A DNA stretch of 64,000 nt from an uncultured Myxococcales bacterium (GTDB lineage Bacteria; Myxococcota; Myxococcia; Myxococcales; Myxococcaceae): the NCBI GenBank assembly GCA_937980205.1, contig CALJKW010000015.1, positions 1-64,000 of the forward strand, in the 5' to 3' direction. The notes under the pieces are model-generated. The model saw only the letters and a program-made list of their open reading frames with translations. It was not told the DNA's origin and ran no database searches. Positions 8,560 through 16,776 of the stretch are shown piece by piece. Both the position numbers and the translations under genes were made by a program. Numbering within the stretch: position 1 is the stretch's first letter; every line of letters starts with the position of its first letter.

Positions 8560-9429
8560 TCATGAACCGAGCCTCGCCACGAGCGCGCAGAGCTCACGCG
8601 CCGGAGACGCCGACTTCATCGCCAGCGCCACGAGCTGGTCAACCCCCTCCGTCACACCGAGCTTCTCGGCGAGCGCCGTCAGCGCCCCGGCATCGAACGG
8701 CTGCAGCACCGCGACGGCGTCGACGCGCGCGAGCACGGCGTCGGGCACCATGCCGGCGCACGCAGCGACGAGCGTCGCGGTGTCCCAGACGGGCTGGCCC
8801 TTCAACACCAGCGGAGCCGCAGGCGGCGCCGCCCGCACGGCGATCACCACGCGCGGCACCTCGGGCACCGCGGTCAGCGGCTGCTCGAGATCCAGGCAGG
8901 TGACCGAGCCGAGCGCCGCGAGCACCGTCGACTTGCCGGAGCCGGCCGGCCCGAGCAGCAGGCCCAGCTTGCCGCGCGAGAGGCGCTCGACGGCGGCCTG
9001 CTGTTGCGGCAAGAGCTCCACCGGGCGCGCAGCCGCCGCCGGCCGGGCCCCCAGGAACCCGTGCGAGGCCCCGACGCACGACGCGCAGATGAACGAGCCG
9101 GTGGGCCCGCCCACGAGCGCGCCGGCCTCTGCCTTCGGCCGGCAGCAGAACGAGCACCAGGCGTCGAGCGCAGGGTCCGCGAGCGCGGGCCCGCGCTCCT
9201 CGATGACGCGCTTGCGACGCGGCTCGGGATCTTCGCCGCCCTCCAGCACCTCGAGTTCCTCGATGCCCTCGAGCCGGCGAATGTGCCGCAGCATCTTGAG
9301 CGCGCGGTTGTGGTTCTGCGCCTCGCGGTAGAACTCGGCCGCCTTGCGCAACAGCGAGATGGCCTCGGACTTGTCGCCCCGCGCCTCGGCGGCCTGCGCG
9401 TCGGCGAGAACCTGTCGAACGTCGCTCAC
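8560..9429 (-). CDS. TPR-like protein with ClpX-type zinc finger and P-loop
   Basis: 289 residues. Residues 1-55 form helices resembling a TPR pair (ARGDKSEAISLLRKAAEFY). Residues about 92-118 match the ClpX N-terminal C4 zinc finger: CSFCCRP, then GPTGSF and ICASC. A Walker A motif LLGPAGSGKST follows near 155. I see no clear Walker B, sensor or pore-loop motif, so this is not a ClpX unfoldase; the C-terminal half may be a small degenerate ATPase. It is the last gene of the lipA-dehydrogenase run, and its ATG overlaps the previous stop (ATGA). A role as zinc-finger adaptor for protein quality control is a guess. Confidence 0.75.
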   Translation of the reverse strand: MSDVRQVLADAQAAEARGDKSEAISLLRKAAEFYREAQNHNRALKMLRHIRRLEGIEELEVLEGGEDPEPRRKRVIEERGPALADPALDAWCSFCCRPKAEAGALVGGPTGSFICASCVGASHGFLGARPAAAARPVELLPQQQAAVERLSRGKLGLLLGPAGSGKSTVLAALGSVTCLDLEQPLTAVPEVPRVVIAVRAAPPAAPLVLKGQPVWDTATLVAACAGMVPDAVLARVDAVAVLQPFDAGALTALAEKLGVTEGVDQLVALAMKSASPARELCALVARLGS

Positions 9430-9731
9430 GTCGAACGGAGCTTAACGCGCGATCGCCAGATGGCCCACGCGGCGGCCGCGGCGAAGACGAGCGTCGCGAG
9501 CGGCGCGGCGTACCGCAGCAGGTACCCGCAGTCGCCCGAGCGCGCGCTCATCCACCAGCCGGGGTGCACGAGCATCGCGAGGGTCGCGAACCACCGCCGC
9601 CGCGCGCGCGTCAGGAACAGCACCGCGCCGACGCAGACGAGCGCGAGGACGAAGGCCATGAGGCCAATGAGCTCGGACGTCGCGATCGCTTCGGCGGCCC
9701 CGGGCCCCGAGCACGCGAAGAGGCCGATCAC
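9426..9731 (-). CDS. Small membrane protein, unknown
   Basis: 101 residues with about three hydrophobic segments (about 5-38, 46-60 and 70-92) and a basic stretch RARRRW between the first two, so a small inner-membrane protein is likely. No family is recognised. The start ATG overlaps the stop of the E1alpha gene and its own stop overlaps the start of the zinc-finger gene (both ATGA), so it is translationally coupled inside the dehydrogenase operon. Confidence 0.65.
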   Translation of the reverse strand: MIGLFACSGPGAAEAIATSELIGLMAFVLALVCVGAVLFLTRARRRWFATLAMLVHPGWWMSARSGDCGYLLRYAAPLATLVFAAAAAWAIWRSRVKLRST

Positions 9732-10840
9732 TTGCGCATCAGCTCAGCGCGCTGCTCCGCGATGTTCCACGTGTCCTTCTCGTAGACGTCGTCGAACAGC
9801 GTGCCGACCTCGGGCGGAGGCAGCGCCTCGGCCTCGCGGATCGCCGCGTTCACTTCCTCGAGCAGCGACGCGCGCAGCTCCTCGTCGCGCTGCGAGTCCC
9901 ACACGCCGAGCTGCACGAGCCGCTTGAACGTGCGCTGAATGGGATCCCTCTTCTTCCACTCCTCGACCTCGTTCTGGTCGCGGTAGCGGGTGGGGTCATC
10001 GGACGTGGAGTGCGCGCCCATGCGGTACGTCTCGCACTCGACGAGCGTGGGGCCTGCGCCCTTGCGCGCGCGCTCGACGGCGGCCGAGACCGCGCCGTAG
10101 ACGGCCTCGACGTCGTTGCCGTCGACCTTCACGCCGGGCATGCCGTACGCGGTCGCCTTGATCGCGATCGTCTCGCTCGCCGTCTGGTTCTTCGTCGGCA
10201 CCGAGATCGACCAGTGGTTGTTCTGGCACACGAAGACGACCGGCACCTTGAACACCGCGGCGAAGTTCATCGCGACGTGGAAGTCGTTCGACGAGGTCGC
10301 GCCGTCACCCATGAACGCCATCGCCACCACGTCGTCGCCCTTCAGCTTCGCGGCCCAGGCGGCGCCGACCGCGTGCGGCAGCTGCGTGCCGATGACCGAG
10401 CTCCAGCTGACGTGGTTCTGCTCGCGCGAGGCCGGGTGCGAGGGCATCTGCCGGCCCTTGGTGAAGTCGCCGGAGTTGCCGAACACCTGCGCGATGAGCG
10501 GCACGAGGCCCAGGCCCCGCATCAGCGCGACGCCCTGCTCCCGCAGCGCCTGGAACACCCAGTCGGTGGGCTTGAGCGCGTAGCCGGAGGCGATCGTCGC
10601 CGCCTCTTGCCCGCTGCAGGCGCCGTAGAAGCCGACGCGGCCCTGGCGCTGCAGCGTGATCATGCGGTCGTCGAGCACGCGGATGCGCATCATCGCGCGG
10701 TAGATCTCGAGCAGCTGCTGCTTCGAGAGCACGCCGGCCTTCGTCGACGCCGAAGCAGCGGCCGACGCCGGAGCCGCGGTGCCCGCGCGGGGCCGCGACT
10801 TCGACTTCATCTTCCCGTTCCGGTGAACCGCGGCCCTCAC
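9728..10840 (-). CDS. bkdA: 2-oxoacid (probably branched-chain) dehydrogenase E1 component, alpha subunit
   Basis: 370 residues. With the beta subunit it decarboxylates a 2-oxoacid on thiamine diphosphate and passes the acyl group to lipoyl-E2. The thiamine-binding motif is GDGATSSNDFHVAMNFA through CQNNHWSIS. Phrases GRQMPSH, VDGNDVEAVY, HSTSDDPTRYR and LFDDVYEK match branched-chain E1alpha better than pyruvate E1alpha. In M. xanthus the esg locus encodes such E1 subunits, needed for iso-branched fatty acids and development (established for that organism; relation to this copy inferred). The GTG start overlaps the E2 stop (GTGA) with GGAG upstream; an ATG at 10810 is an alternative and would drop 10 residues. 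An Ala/Ser-rich leader precedes the domain. Confidence 0.88.
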   Translation of the reverse strand: MRAAVHRNGKMKSKSRPRAGTAAPASAAASASTKAGVLSKQQLLEIYRAMMRIRVLDDRMITLQRQGRVGFYGACSGQEAATIASGYALKPTDWVFQALREQGVALMRGLGLVPLIAQVFGNSGDFTKGRQMPSHPASREQNHVSWSSVIGTQLPHAVGAAWAAKLKGDDVVAMAFMGDGATSSNDFHVAMNFAAVFKVPVVFVCQNNHWSISVPTKNQTASETIAIKATAYGMPGVKVDGNDVEAVYGAVSAAVERARKGAGPTLVECETYRMGAHSTSDDPTRYRDQNEVEEWKKRDPIQRTFKRLVQLGVWDSQRDEELRASLLEEVNAAIREAEALPPPEVGTLFDDVYEKDTWNIAEQRAELMRK

Positions 10841-12102
10841 GCCATCTCCAGCATCAGGTTCGAGGGGTTGTGCAGGTACTTGATGACCTCGTACGCGAAG
10901 TCGGCACCGACGGCGCCGTCGATCACGCGGTGATCGAACGAGAACGACAGGTACATCATCTGCCGGACCTCGATCTTGTCGTCCTCACCGACGACGACGG
11001 GGCGCTTGCGCATCTTGTGCACGCCCATGATCGCGACCTCGGGGTGGTTGATGATCGGCGTCGCGAACAGGCCGCCGGTCTGGCCGAGCGAGGTGATGGT
11101 GAAGCCGCCGCCGGTGAGCTCGTCCATCTTGAGCTTCCGCTCGCGCGCGGCGGTGCCGAGCCGCGAGATCTCTTCGGCGAGCGCCTTCATGCTCAGGCGA
11201 TCGACCTGCTTCACGACCGGGACGGTGAGGCCCTCTTCGGTGGCCGCGGCGATGCCGATGTTGACGTCGCCTTTGACGATGAGCTCCTGGCTCGCCTCGT
11301 CCATGTTCGCGTTCACCTGCGGGAACTTCTTGAACGCGCAGACGAGCGCTTTGCAGAAGAACGGCAGGAACGAGATCTTCACGTCCGAAGCCTCGTTCAG
11401 CTTCGCGCGCAGGTTCACGAGCTCGGTGGCGTCGATCTCCTCGACGAAGGTGTAGTGAGGCGCGGTGAACTTCGCCTTCACCATCTTCTCGGCGATCTTC
11501 TTGCGCAGGCCACGAATGGGGATGCGCTCGTCGCCCTTGGAAGACTGCAGCGGCTGATGCGTGATCGGCGGCCGCGCCGAGGACGCGGGGGCAGCAGCTC
11601 CTCCGCCCTTGAGCGCCGCCTCGACGTCGGACTTCAGCACGCGGCCGTTGGGGCCGGTGCCGCTGACGTTGCCGAGATCGATGCCGTGCTCACGCGCCAT
11701 GCGCCGCGTGACCGGCGTGGCGAGGACCTTGTTCGACGAGGCGGCCGCGCCCTGCGGCGCGTGGCCGTTGGTGCCGTTCGTCGCCTTCGCCGGCGCGGGC
11801 GCGGCCGGTGCGGCGGGCGCGTGCGAAGCCGCGGGCGTCTGGGCCGCAGAGGGACCCGCGCCGTCGAGCTCGAGCTGCACGAGCGGATGGTGGACCTTGG
11901 CGATCTCACCCTCCTTCCCGTACGTCTTGAGCACCTTGCCCTTCTTCGGAGAGGGGATCGTGACCGTCGCCTTGTCGGTCATGACCTCGACCATGGGCTG
12001 GTCCTCTTTGATCTCGTCGCCGGCCTTCACCAGCCATTTGACGATCTCGCCCTCAACCACACCTTCGCCGATGTCCGGCAGCTTGAACTCCCAGGTCGCC
12101 AT
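10837..12102 (-). CDS. bkdC: Dihydrolipoyl acyltransferase E2 of 2-oxoacid dehydrogenase complex
   Basis: 421 residues. Single N-terminal lipoyl domain (1-80) with the lipoylated Lys in MTDKATVTI; an Ala/Pro linker; a peripheral-subunit-binding domain (about 120-160, VTRRMAREHGIDLGNVSGTG); and a catalytic acyltransferase domain ending in the active-site motif FDHRVIDGA. DKATVTI and LPDIGEGVVEGEIVKW favour the branched-chain type. It starts 5 bases after the E1beta stop and overlaps the E1alpha start. The order E1beta-E2-E1alpha is unusual, since E1alpha normally comes first. Its lipoyl domain is the likely substrate of LipA and LipB encoded on either side. Confidence 0.92.
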   Translation of the reverse strand: MATWEFKLPDIGEGVVEGEIVKWLVKAGDEIKEDQPMVEVMTDKATVTIPSPKKGKVLKTYGKEGEIAKVHHPLVQLELDGAGPSAAQTPAASHAPAAPAAPAPAKATNGTNGHAPQGAAASSNKVLATPVTRRMAREHGIDLGNVSGTGPNGRVLKSDVEAALKGGGAAAPASSARPPITHQPLQSSKGDERIPIRGLRKKIAEKMVKAKFTAPHYTFVEEIDATELVNLRAKLNEASDVKISFLPFFCKALVCAFKKFPQVNANMDEASQELIVKGDVNIGIAAATEEGLTVPVVKQVDRLSMKALAEEISRLGTAARERKLKMDELTGGGFTITSLGQTGGLFATPIINHPEVAIMGVHKMRKRPVVVGEDDKIEVRQMMYLSFSFDHRVIDGAVGADFAYEVIKYLHNPSNLMLEMA

Positions 12103-12107
12103 GATTT

Positions 12108-13088
12108 TCAGGCCTCGTAGGCAGCGGTCTCTTCGATGCCGCGCAGAATGCGCGGAGCGAGCGGCAGATACTCTTCGTCGAGCGTGTACGGGAACGGGGT
12201 GTCGAAGCCCGTCACGCGCCGGATCGGAGCGAACAGCGAGGTGAAGCAGCGCTCCTGCAAGAGCGACGAGATCTCGGCGCCGAAGCCGCAGGTGCGCGGA
12301 GCCTCGTGGACGATCACCACGCGGCCCGTCTTCATCGTGCTCGCGACGAGCGTCTCGATGTCGAGCGGCCACAGGGTCCTCAGATCGATGAGCTCGCACG
12401 AGATGCCCTTCTCGGCGGCGAGACCGACGGCGGTCTGCGCCTCGTGCACCATCGCGCCATAGGTGATGACGGTGACCTGCGTGCCCTCGGTGAGCACCGC
12501 GGCCTTGCCGAGCGGCACCTCGTAGTCGCCCTCGGGGACCTCGCCCTTCGCCGCGCGGTACACGCGCTTGGGCTCGAAGAAGAGGACGGGGTCGTTCTGC
12601 CTCAGACAGGAGAGCAACAGCCCCTTCGCGTCGTACGGGTTCGACGGCGAGACGACCTTGAGGCCCGCCTGGTGGATGAAGAGCGCCTCGGGCGACTGCG
12701 AGTGGTACAGGCCGCCCTTGATGCCGCCGCCGTACGGCGTGCGGATGACGACCGGCGCCGTGTACATGCCGCCGCTGCGGTAGCGCATCTTCGACAGCTC
12801 GGAGACGATCTGATCGAACGCCGGGTAGATGAAGTCGCTGAACTGGATCTCCGGCACCGGCCGCAGCCCGTAGAGCGCCATGCCGATCGCGGTGCCGACG
12901 ATGCCGCCCTCGGCGAGCGGAGTGTCGATGACGCGGTTCGGGCCGAACTCTTCGTAGAGGCCGGCGGTCGCGCGGAACACTCCGCCGAACTTTCCGACGT
13001 CTTCGCCGAGCACGACCACGTTCGAGTCGCGACGCATCTCGAGCCTCAGAGCGTCATTGACGGCCTGCAGGAGATTCAGTGTGGGCAT
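12108..13088 (-). CDS. bkdB: 2-oxoacid (probably branched-chain) dehydrogenase E1 component, beta subunit
   Basis: 326 residues, normal length. Family phrases: GEDVGKFGGVFRATAGL, DTPLAEGGIVG, EIQFSDFIYPAFDQI, YHSQSPEALF, KGLLLSC, FFEPKRVYRAA, VHEAPRTCGFGAEI and DTPFP. These resemble the beta subunit of human and bacterial branched-chain dehydrogenase more than that of pyruvate dehydrogenase. It pairs with the E1alpha encoded two genes downstream to form the alpha2beta2 decarboxylase. It follows lipA by 17 bases on the same strand, so cofactor synthesis and enzyme are co-transcribed. Confidence 0.92.
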   Translation of the reverse strand: MPTLNLLQAVNDALRLEMRRDSNVVVLGEDVGKFGGVFRATAGLYEEFGPNRVIDTPLAEGGIVGTAIGMALYGLRPVPEIQFSDFIYPAFDQIVSELSKMRYRSGGMYTAPVVIRTPYGGGIKGGLYHSQSPEALFIHQAGLKVVSPSNPYDAKGLLLSCLRQNDPVLFFEPKRVYRAAKGEVPEGDYEVPLGKAAVLTEGTQVTVITYGAMVHEAQTAVGLAAEKGISCELIDLRTLWPLDIETLVASTMKTGRVVIVHEAPRTCGFGAEISSLLQERCFTSLFAPIRRVTGFDTPFPYTLDEEYLPLAPRILRGIEETAAYEA

Positions 13089-13105
13089 TTAAGAACAGCC
13101 ATCGG

Positions 13106-14041
13106 TTAGGGCGCTTCCGCAACTGCAGTTCTTTCGCGTTCCATGAGCCCCCTCATGAAGAACTCCGCGGCGCGATAACTCGACCTGACGAGGGGACCCG
13201 AGGCCACATAGAGGAAGCCGTAGCCTTCCGCCACCTTCTTGTACCTCTCGAACTCGTCCGGCTTCACGAAGCGTTCGACGCGCAGGTGGTACTGCGAGGG
13301 CTGCAGGTATTGGCCGAGCGTGAGCACGTCGACGCCGACGTCGCGCAGGTCCTTGAAGGTCTGCTCGAGCTCGGCATCGGTCTCTCCGAGGCCGACCATG
13401 ATCGAGGTCTTGGTGTAGAGCTTCTCGGGCCGACCCTTCAGGTACTCGAGCACCTTCAGCGACTGGCGGTACGTCGCGCGGCGGTCGCGGACCTTCGGCG
13501 TGAGCCGCTCGACGGTCTCGATGTTGTGCGCGACGACGTGCGGGCGCGCCTCGGCGACCGTGGCGAGCGACGACTCGACGCCCTGGAAATCGGGGATCAG
13601 CACCTCGACCGTCGTCTTCTGACTCTCGCGTCGCAGCGCGCGGATCGCGGCGGCGAAGTGCGAGGCGCCTCCGTCGGGGCGGTCGTCGCGGTTGACGCTC
13701 GTGACGACGATGTACTCGAGGTCGAGCGCCTTGACGGCCTGCGCGAGGTTCTCGGGCTCCTGCGGATCGAGCGGAGGCGGAGCGCCGACCTTCACGTGGC
13801 AGAACCGGCACGCGCGGGTGCAGACCTCGCCCATCAGCATGACCGTGGCGGTGCCCCCGCCCCAGCACTCGGCGATGTTCGGGCAGCGGGCCTCTTCGCA
13901 CACCGTGGCGAGGCCGACCTTCTTCACGATGTCGCGCACGCGCTCGTAGCCCTGGCCGTGCGGGAGGCGCACCTTGAGCCACTCGGGCTTGCGGCTGCTC
14001 TCGCTCAGCTGCGGGAGCGCAAATCGGTCGGGCGTCGCCAT
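13106..14041 (-). CDS. lipA: Lipoyl synthase (radical SAM)
   Basis: 311 residues. Inserts two sulfurs into octanoyl groups on lipoyl domains. The auxiliary cluster motif CEEARCPNIAEC (about 48-59) and the radical SAM cluster CTRACRFC (about 74-81) are both intact, as is TSVNRDDRPDGGASHFA. It is the first gene of a minus-strand operon continuing with the dehydrogenase E1beta, E2 and E1alpha genes. Upstream, the terminator at 14120-14159 insulates it from the EF-hand gene, so its promoter should lie in 14042-14119. Confidence 0.96.
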   Translation of the reverse strand: MATPDRFALPQLSESSRKPEWLKVRLPHGQGYERVRDIVKKVGLATVCEEARCPNIAECWGGGTATVMLMGEVCTRACRFCHVKVGAPPPLDPQEPENLAQAVKALDLEYIVVTSVNRDDRPDGGASHFAAAIRALRRESQKTTVEVLIPDFQGVESSLATVAEARPHVVAHNIETVERLTPKVRDRRATYRQSLKVLEYLKGRPEKLYTKTSIMVGLGETDAELEQTFKDLRDVGVDVLTLGQYLQPSQYHLRVERFVKPDEFERYKKVAEGYGFLYVASGPLVRSSYRAAEFFMRGLMERERTAVAEAP

Positions 14042-14119
14042 TGCGGTTGCGTACGTAACGGTCCGCGCGGCGTCGGGTCAACAGCGTAAACCCGTGGACC
14101 GGGGCTGATTTGACCCATG

Positions 14120-14159
14120 AAAAAAACAGCGGCCCGGTCCCTTTGAGGACCGAGCCGCT
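14120..14159 (-). terminator. Intrinsic terminator after the EF-hand gene
   Basis: On the minus strand the transcript reads AGCGGCTCGGTCC, a 6-base loop, then GGACCGGGCCGCT and seven U residues. The stem has 11 paired positions interrupted by one 2x2 mismatch. It lies 34 bases after the stop at 14194 and before lipA. Confidence 0.85.
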
Positions 14160-14193
14160 CGCTTTGAGTCGTCGGCGTCTGGGGACCGACGAT

Positions 14194-14538
14194 TCAGCGA
14201 TTTCGCCAGGCGTTCCAGAAGTTGTCCCGAAGGTCCTTCGGGAGGTTCTTCACCTCGAGCGACGTCACCCAGCCGTCGCCGTTCTTGTCCGCCTTCTTCA
14301 CATTCACTGCCACGTAGTCGGTGTACCGCTGCTCGAACTTCTTCGCGGTGACGACGCCGTTGGCCTGCGCGCCGACGCGGTGGTTCTTGAAGTTGTCCTG
14401 GAGATCCTTCGGCAGGTTCTTCGCCTCGGCCTTCGTCAGGTACGTGTTCTTGTCACTGTTCGCCGTGCGGACGGCGGCGCGCACGTACGACGCGGAGCGG
14501 CGGATGAAGTCGCTGTTGCGGAGTGCGGGAATGGCCAT
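14194..14538 (-). CDS. Small EF-hand-like protein with internal duplication
   Basis: 114 residues. The second half contains a good EF-hand loop, ADKNGDGWVTSLEV (D at 1, N at 3, D at 5, E at 12). The first half holds a degenerate copy, ANSDKNTYLTKAEA, and both copies are followed by the same phrase KNLPKDLxDNF, so the gene arose by duplication of about 50 residues. It probably binds one calcium ion. The start ATG (MAIPAL) has AAAGGA 8 bases upstream; an earlier ATG at 14679 is not favoured. There is no signal peptide. It is monocistronic with its own terminator. The target is unknown. Confidence 0.75.
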   Translation of the reverse strand: MAIPALRNSDFIRRSASYVRAAVRTANSDKNTYLTKAEAKNLPKDLQDNFKNHRVGAQANGVVTAKKFEQRYTDYVAVNVKKADKNGDGWVTSLEVKNLPKDLRDNFWNAWRNR

Positions 14539-14725
14539 GGAAAATTCCTTTCGGGTGCGCGAGGAGGGCGCTGCGACCTGCACCGACATTGTCGCCCCGT
14601 GTGTGACGAAGTTGCGTGCTTTCTGCGCAATTTCAGCCACTTGCGCTTTCCTTTTCTTGGAGAATGGGAGCGCTTGCACAGGAACGAATGTTCGCGCGTT
14701 GTTTAGACCGGGAGGTCACGGTTCC

Positions 14726-15169
14726 ATGGGCTACCCCTTGAGCATCGTCCGCATCAAAAAGGGTCTCGCCGCAGCGCTGCCTCTCGCCGTCACGGACGGC
14801 CCGTCCAACCCGCTGGCGGGGCCGTTCGACGGCTTCACGCGGGCGCGGCTCTCGTACGCGATCGGGAAGTTTCCCTACGCGCAGAAGCTCACCGACCGCG
14901 TGAAGGACACGTTCGAGATCGAAGCGCCCGGAGGCGGACGCCTCGAGATCCTCGTCACCGCCGACGGCTACATCTTCATCGACAGCCAGGCGGGCCTGGA
15001 GCTCGTGCTGGCGCTGTTCATCGAGCTGCGGAACGTGTGCGTCGACATCGCGATCGAAGATCCGCAGCGCGGCGTGCTGCACGACGCCGTGAGCTTCAGA
15101 GAGTTCCTCTGCGGCGAGGACACTGCGGAGAAGCCGCTCAAGGCGTACGTCGACCACGACGCTGCTTGA
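14726..15169 (+). CDS. Conserved-looking hypothetical protein
   Basis: 147 residues. It starts MGYPLSIVRI after a good ribosome site GGGAGGT about 10 bases upstream; the frame is open further back, but that part is antisense to the EF-hand gene leader. Soluble, mixed alpha/beta composition, no signal peptide or membrane segment. Phrases such as LEILVTADGYIFIDSQAG and FREFLCGEDTAEKPL suggest a compact domain, but I do not recognise a family. It is monocistronic, divergent from the EF-hand gene and followed by a dispersed repeat. Confidence 0.65.
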   Translation: MGYPLSIVRIKKGLAAALPLAVTDGPSNPLAGPFDGFTRARLSYAIGKFPYAQKLTDRVKDTFEIEAPGGGRLEILVTADGYIFIDSQAGLELVLALFIELRNVCVDIAIEDPQRGVLHDAVSFREFLCGEDTAEKPLKAYVDHDAA

Positions 15170-15188
15170 GCAGTCCGTGCCGCCTCGC

Positions 15189-15290
15189 GTTCACCCTGAG
15201 CGGAGCGCGCAGCGCGGAGTCGAAGGGGGCCCAAAGCCGACTCGCGGCCCGCTTCGACTTCGGCCTTCGGCCTCCGCTCAGCGTGAGCGG
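15189..15290. repeat. Dispersed palindromic element, copy C
   Basis: Begins GTTCACCCTGAGCGG and ends CTCAGCGTGAGCGG, with GCGGAGTCGAAG and CTTCGACT arms facing each other, the same architecture as copies A and B but without the flanking GAGAGGGTCGA boxes. It lies between two convergent genes (15169 and 15311), where a hairpin transcript could also act as a bidirectional end. Confidence 0.75.
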
Positions 15291-15310
15291 CACCGACTTC
15301 GAAAGGCCGC

Positions 15311-16720
15311 CTAGATGTGAATCGGGTGGCCGAGCGTCGTCTCGGCCGCCTCGTGCAGAATCTCCGACAGCGTCGGGTGCGCGTGCATGGTGCGCGCGAG
15401 CTCTTCGGTGGTCGTCTCGAGCTTGAGCGCGACGCAGGCCTCGGCGAGCAGCTCGGTGGCGTGCGGGCCGACGAGGTGGACTCCGAGGACCTCGTCGTAC
15501 TTCTTCTCGCTCACGATCTTCACGAAGCCGATCGACTCGCCCGAGATGGTGGCCTTGTGGATCGCGCTGAACGGGAACGTGCCCGTCTTGACGTCGTAGC
15601 CGCGCTCCTTCGCCGCCTTCTCGGTGAGACCGACGGAGGCGACCTCGGGGTAGCAGTACGTCGCGTTCGGCACGCGGTCGTAGTTGATGGCCGGCGGGTT
15701 CTTGTTGGCGATGAACTCGGTCGCGAGGATGCCCTGCGCCGACGCCACGTGCGCGAGCATCGGGTACGGCGTGATGTCGCCGATCGCGAACACGTTCGGC
15801 TCGCTGGTGCGCATCATCGCGTCGACCTTGATGGTGCCGTTCTTCTCCAGCTTGATGTTGGTGTGCTGCATGCCGAAGTCGCCGGTCAGCGGCGCGCGGC
15901 CGACGGCGGAGAGCAGGATCTCGGCCTCGAGCTCGACCTTCTGATCGCCCTTCGTCGCGAGCACCTTCACGCCCGTCTTCGTCGGCTCGATCTTCTCGAC
16001 CTTGGTGCCGGTGAGGACCTCCATCTTGTCCTTGCGGCGGGTGAAGTGCTTCTCGAGCTCCTTCGAGACGTCTTCGTCTTCGATTGGGAGGATGCGCGGC
16101 ATGTACTCGACGAGCGTGGTCTTCGAGCCGACGTGGTTGAAGATCGACGCGAACTCGCAGCCGACCGCGCCGGCGCCGAGCACGATGATGCTCTTGGGGA
16201 CCTCGGCGATCTCGAGGATCGAGTCCGAGCTCAGCACCTTCTTGTGATCGATCGGCACGTTCGGCAGCGACTTCACGACGCTGCCCATCGCCAGGATGAT
16301 GTTCTTCGTCGAGAGCGTCTCCTTCTTGCCGCCGTCGGTGAGCTCGACCTCGACCTTCCCCTTCCCCGCGATGCGCCCGTACCCCTTGAACACGGTCACG
16401 TTGCGCTTCTTCATCAGGTAGTCGATGCCGTTGGCGCCTTTGTCGACGACCTTCTGCTTGTGCTTCATCGCCTGGCCCCAGTTGACGCTGGGGTTCTTCA
16501 GGTCGACGCCGAAGTCCGCCGCGTGCTGAATGTGCGAGTAGAGCTCGGCCGTCCAGAGCAGCGCCTTCGTGGGGATGCAGCCGCGGTGAAGGCACGTGCC
16601 GCCGAGGCGCTTGTCCTTCTCGATGAGCGCCGTCTTGAGACCCAGAGAGCCAGCGCGAATCGCAGCGACATAACCGCCAGGACCCGAGCCGATGATCACG
16701 ACGTCGAAGGTGTCAGCCAT
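15311..16720 (-). CDS. lpdA: Dihydrolipoamide dehydrogenase (E3)
   Basis: 469 residues. FAD/NAD oxidoreductase that reoxidises dihydrolipoyl groups of 2-oxoacid dehydrogenases and the glycine cleavage system. FAD-binding GSGPGGYVAA at 11-20, redox disulfide GGTCLHRGCIPTK (about 40-52; most homologues have NVGCIPSK), NAD-binding GAGAVGCEFA, and the C-terminal HAHPTLSE with the catalytic His-Glu pair. It is on the same strand as and upstream of the lipA-dehydrogenase operon, separated by the hypothetical gene and the EF-hand gene, so it probably supplies E3 to that complex. Confidence 0.96.
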   Translation of the reverse strand: MADTFDVVIIGSGPGGYVAAIRAGSLGLKTALIEKDKRLGGTCLHRGCIPTKALLWTAELYSHIQHAADFGVDLKNPSVNWGQAMKHKQKVVDKGANGIDYLMKKRNVTVFKGYGRIAGKGKVEVELTDGGKKETLSTKNIILAMGSVVKSLPNVPIDHKKVLSSDSILEIAEVPKSIIVLGAGAVGCEFASIFNHVGSKTTLVEYMPRILPIEDEDVSKELEKHFTRRKDKMEVLTGTKVEKIEPTKTGVKVLATKGDQKVELEAEILLSAVGRAPLTGDFGMQHTNIKLEKNGTIKVDAMMRTSEPNVFAIGDITPYPMLAHVASAQGILATEFIANKNPPAINYDRVPNATYCYPEVASVGLTEKAAKERGYDVKTGTFPFSAIHKATISGESIGFVKIVSEKKYDEVLGVHLVGPHATELLAEACVALKLETTTEELARTMHAHPTLSEILHEAAETTLGHPIHI

Positions 16721-16776
16721 GGTGAGTCGGCCATAGCATCCGGTGTTAGCGACGCAAGCGTTGCTTGGCGTCCGCC

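Noticed and set aside
9728..10840. Pyruvate dehydrogenase E1alpha as the only reading
   Set aside because: Family phrases (VDGNDV, HSTSDD, DKATVTI in E2, YHSQSPEA in E1beta) fit branched-chain dehydrogenase better; pyruvate use is left open as an alternative.
14600..14720. Sigma-54 promoters on both strands (TGGCTGAAATTGC and TGGGAGCGCTTGC)
   Set aside because: The GG and GC elements are 8 bases apart instead of the required 10.
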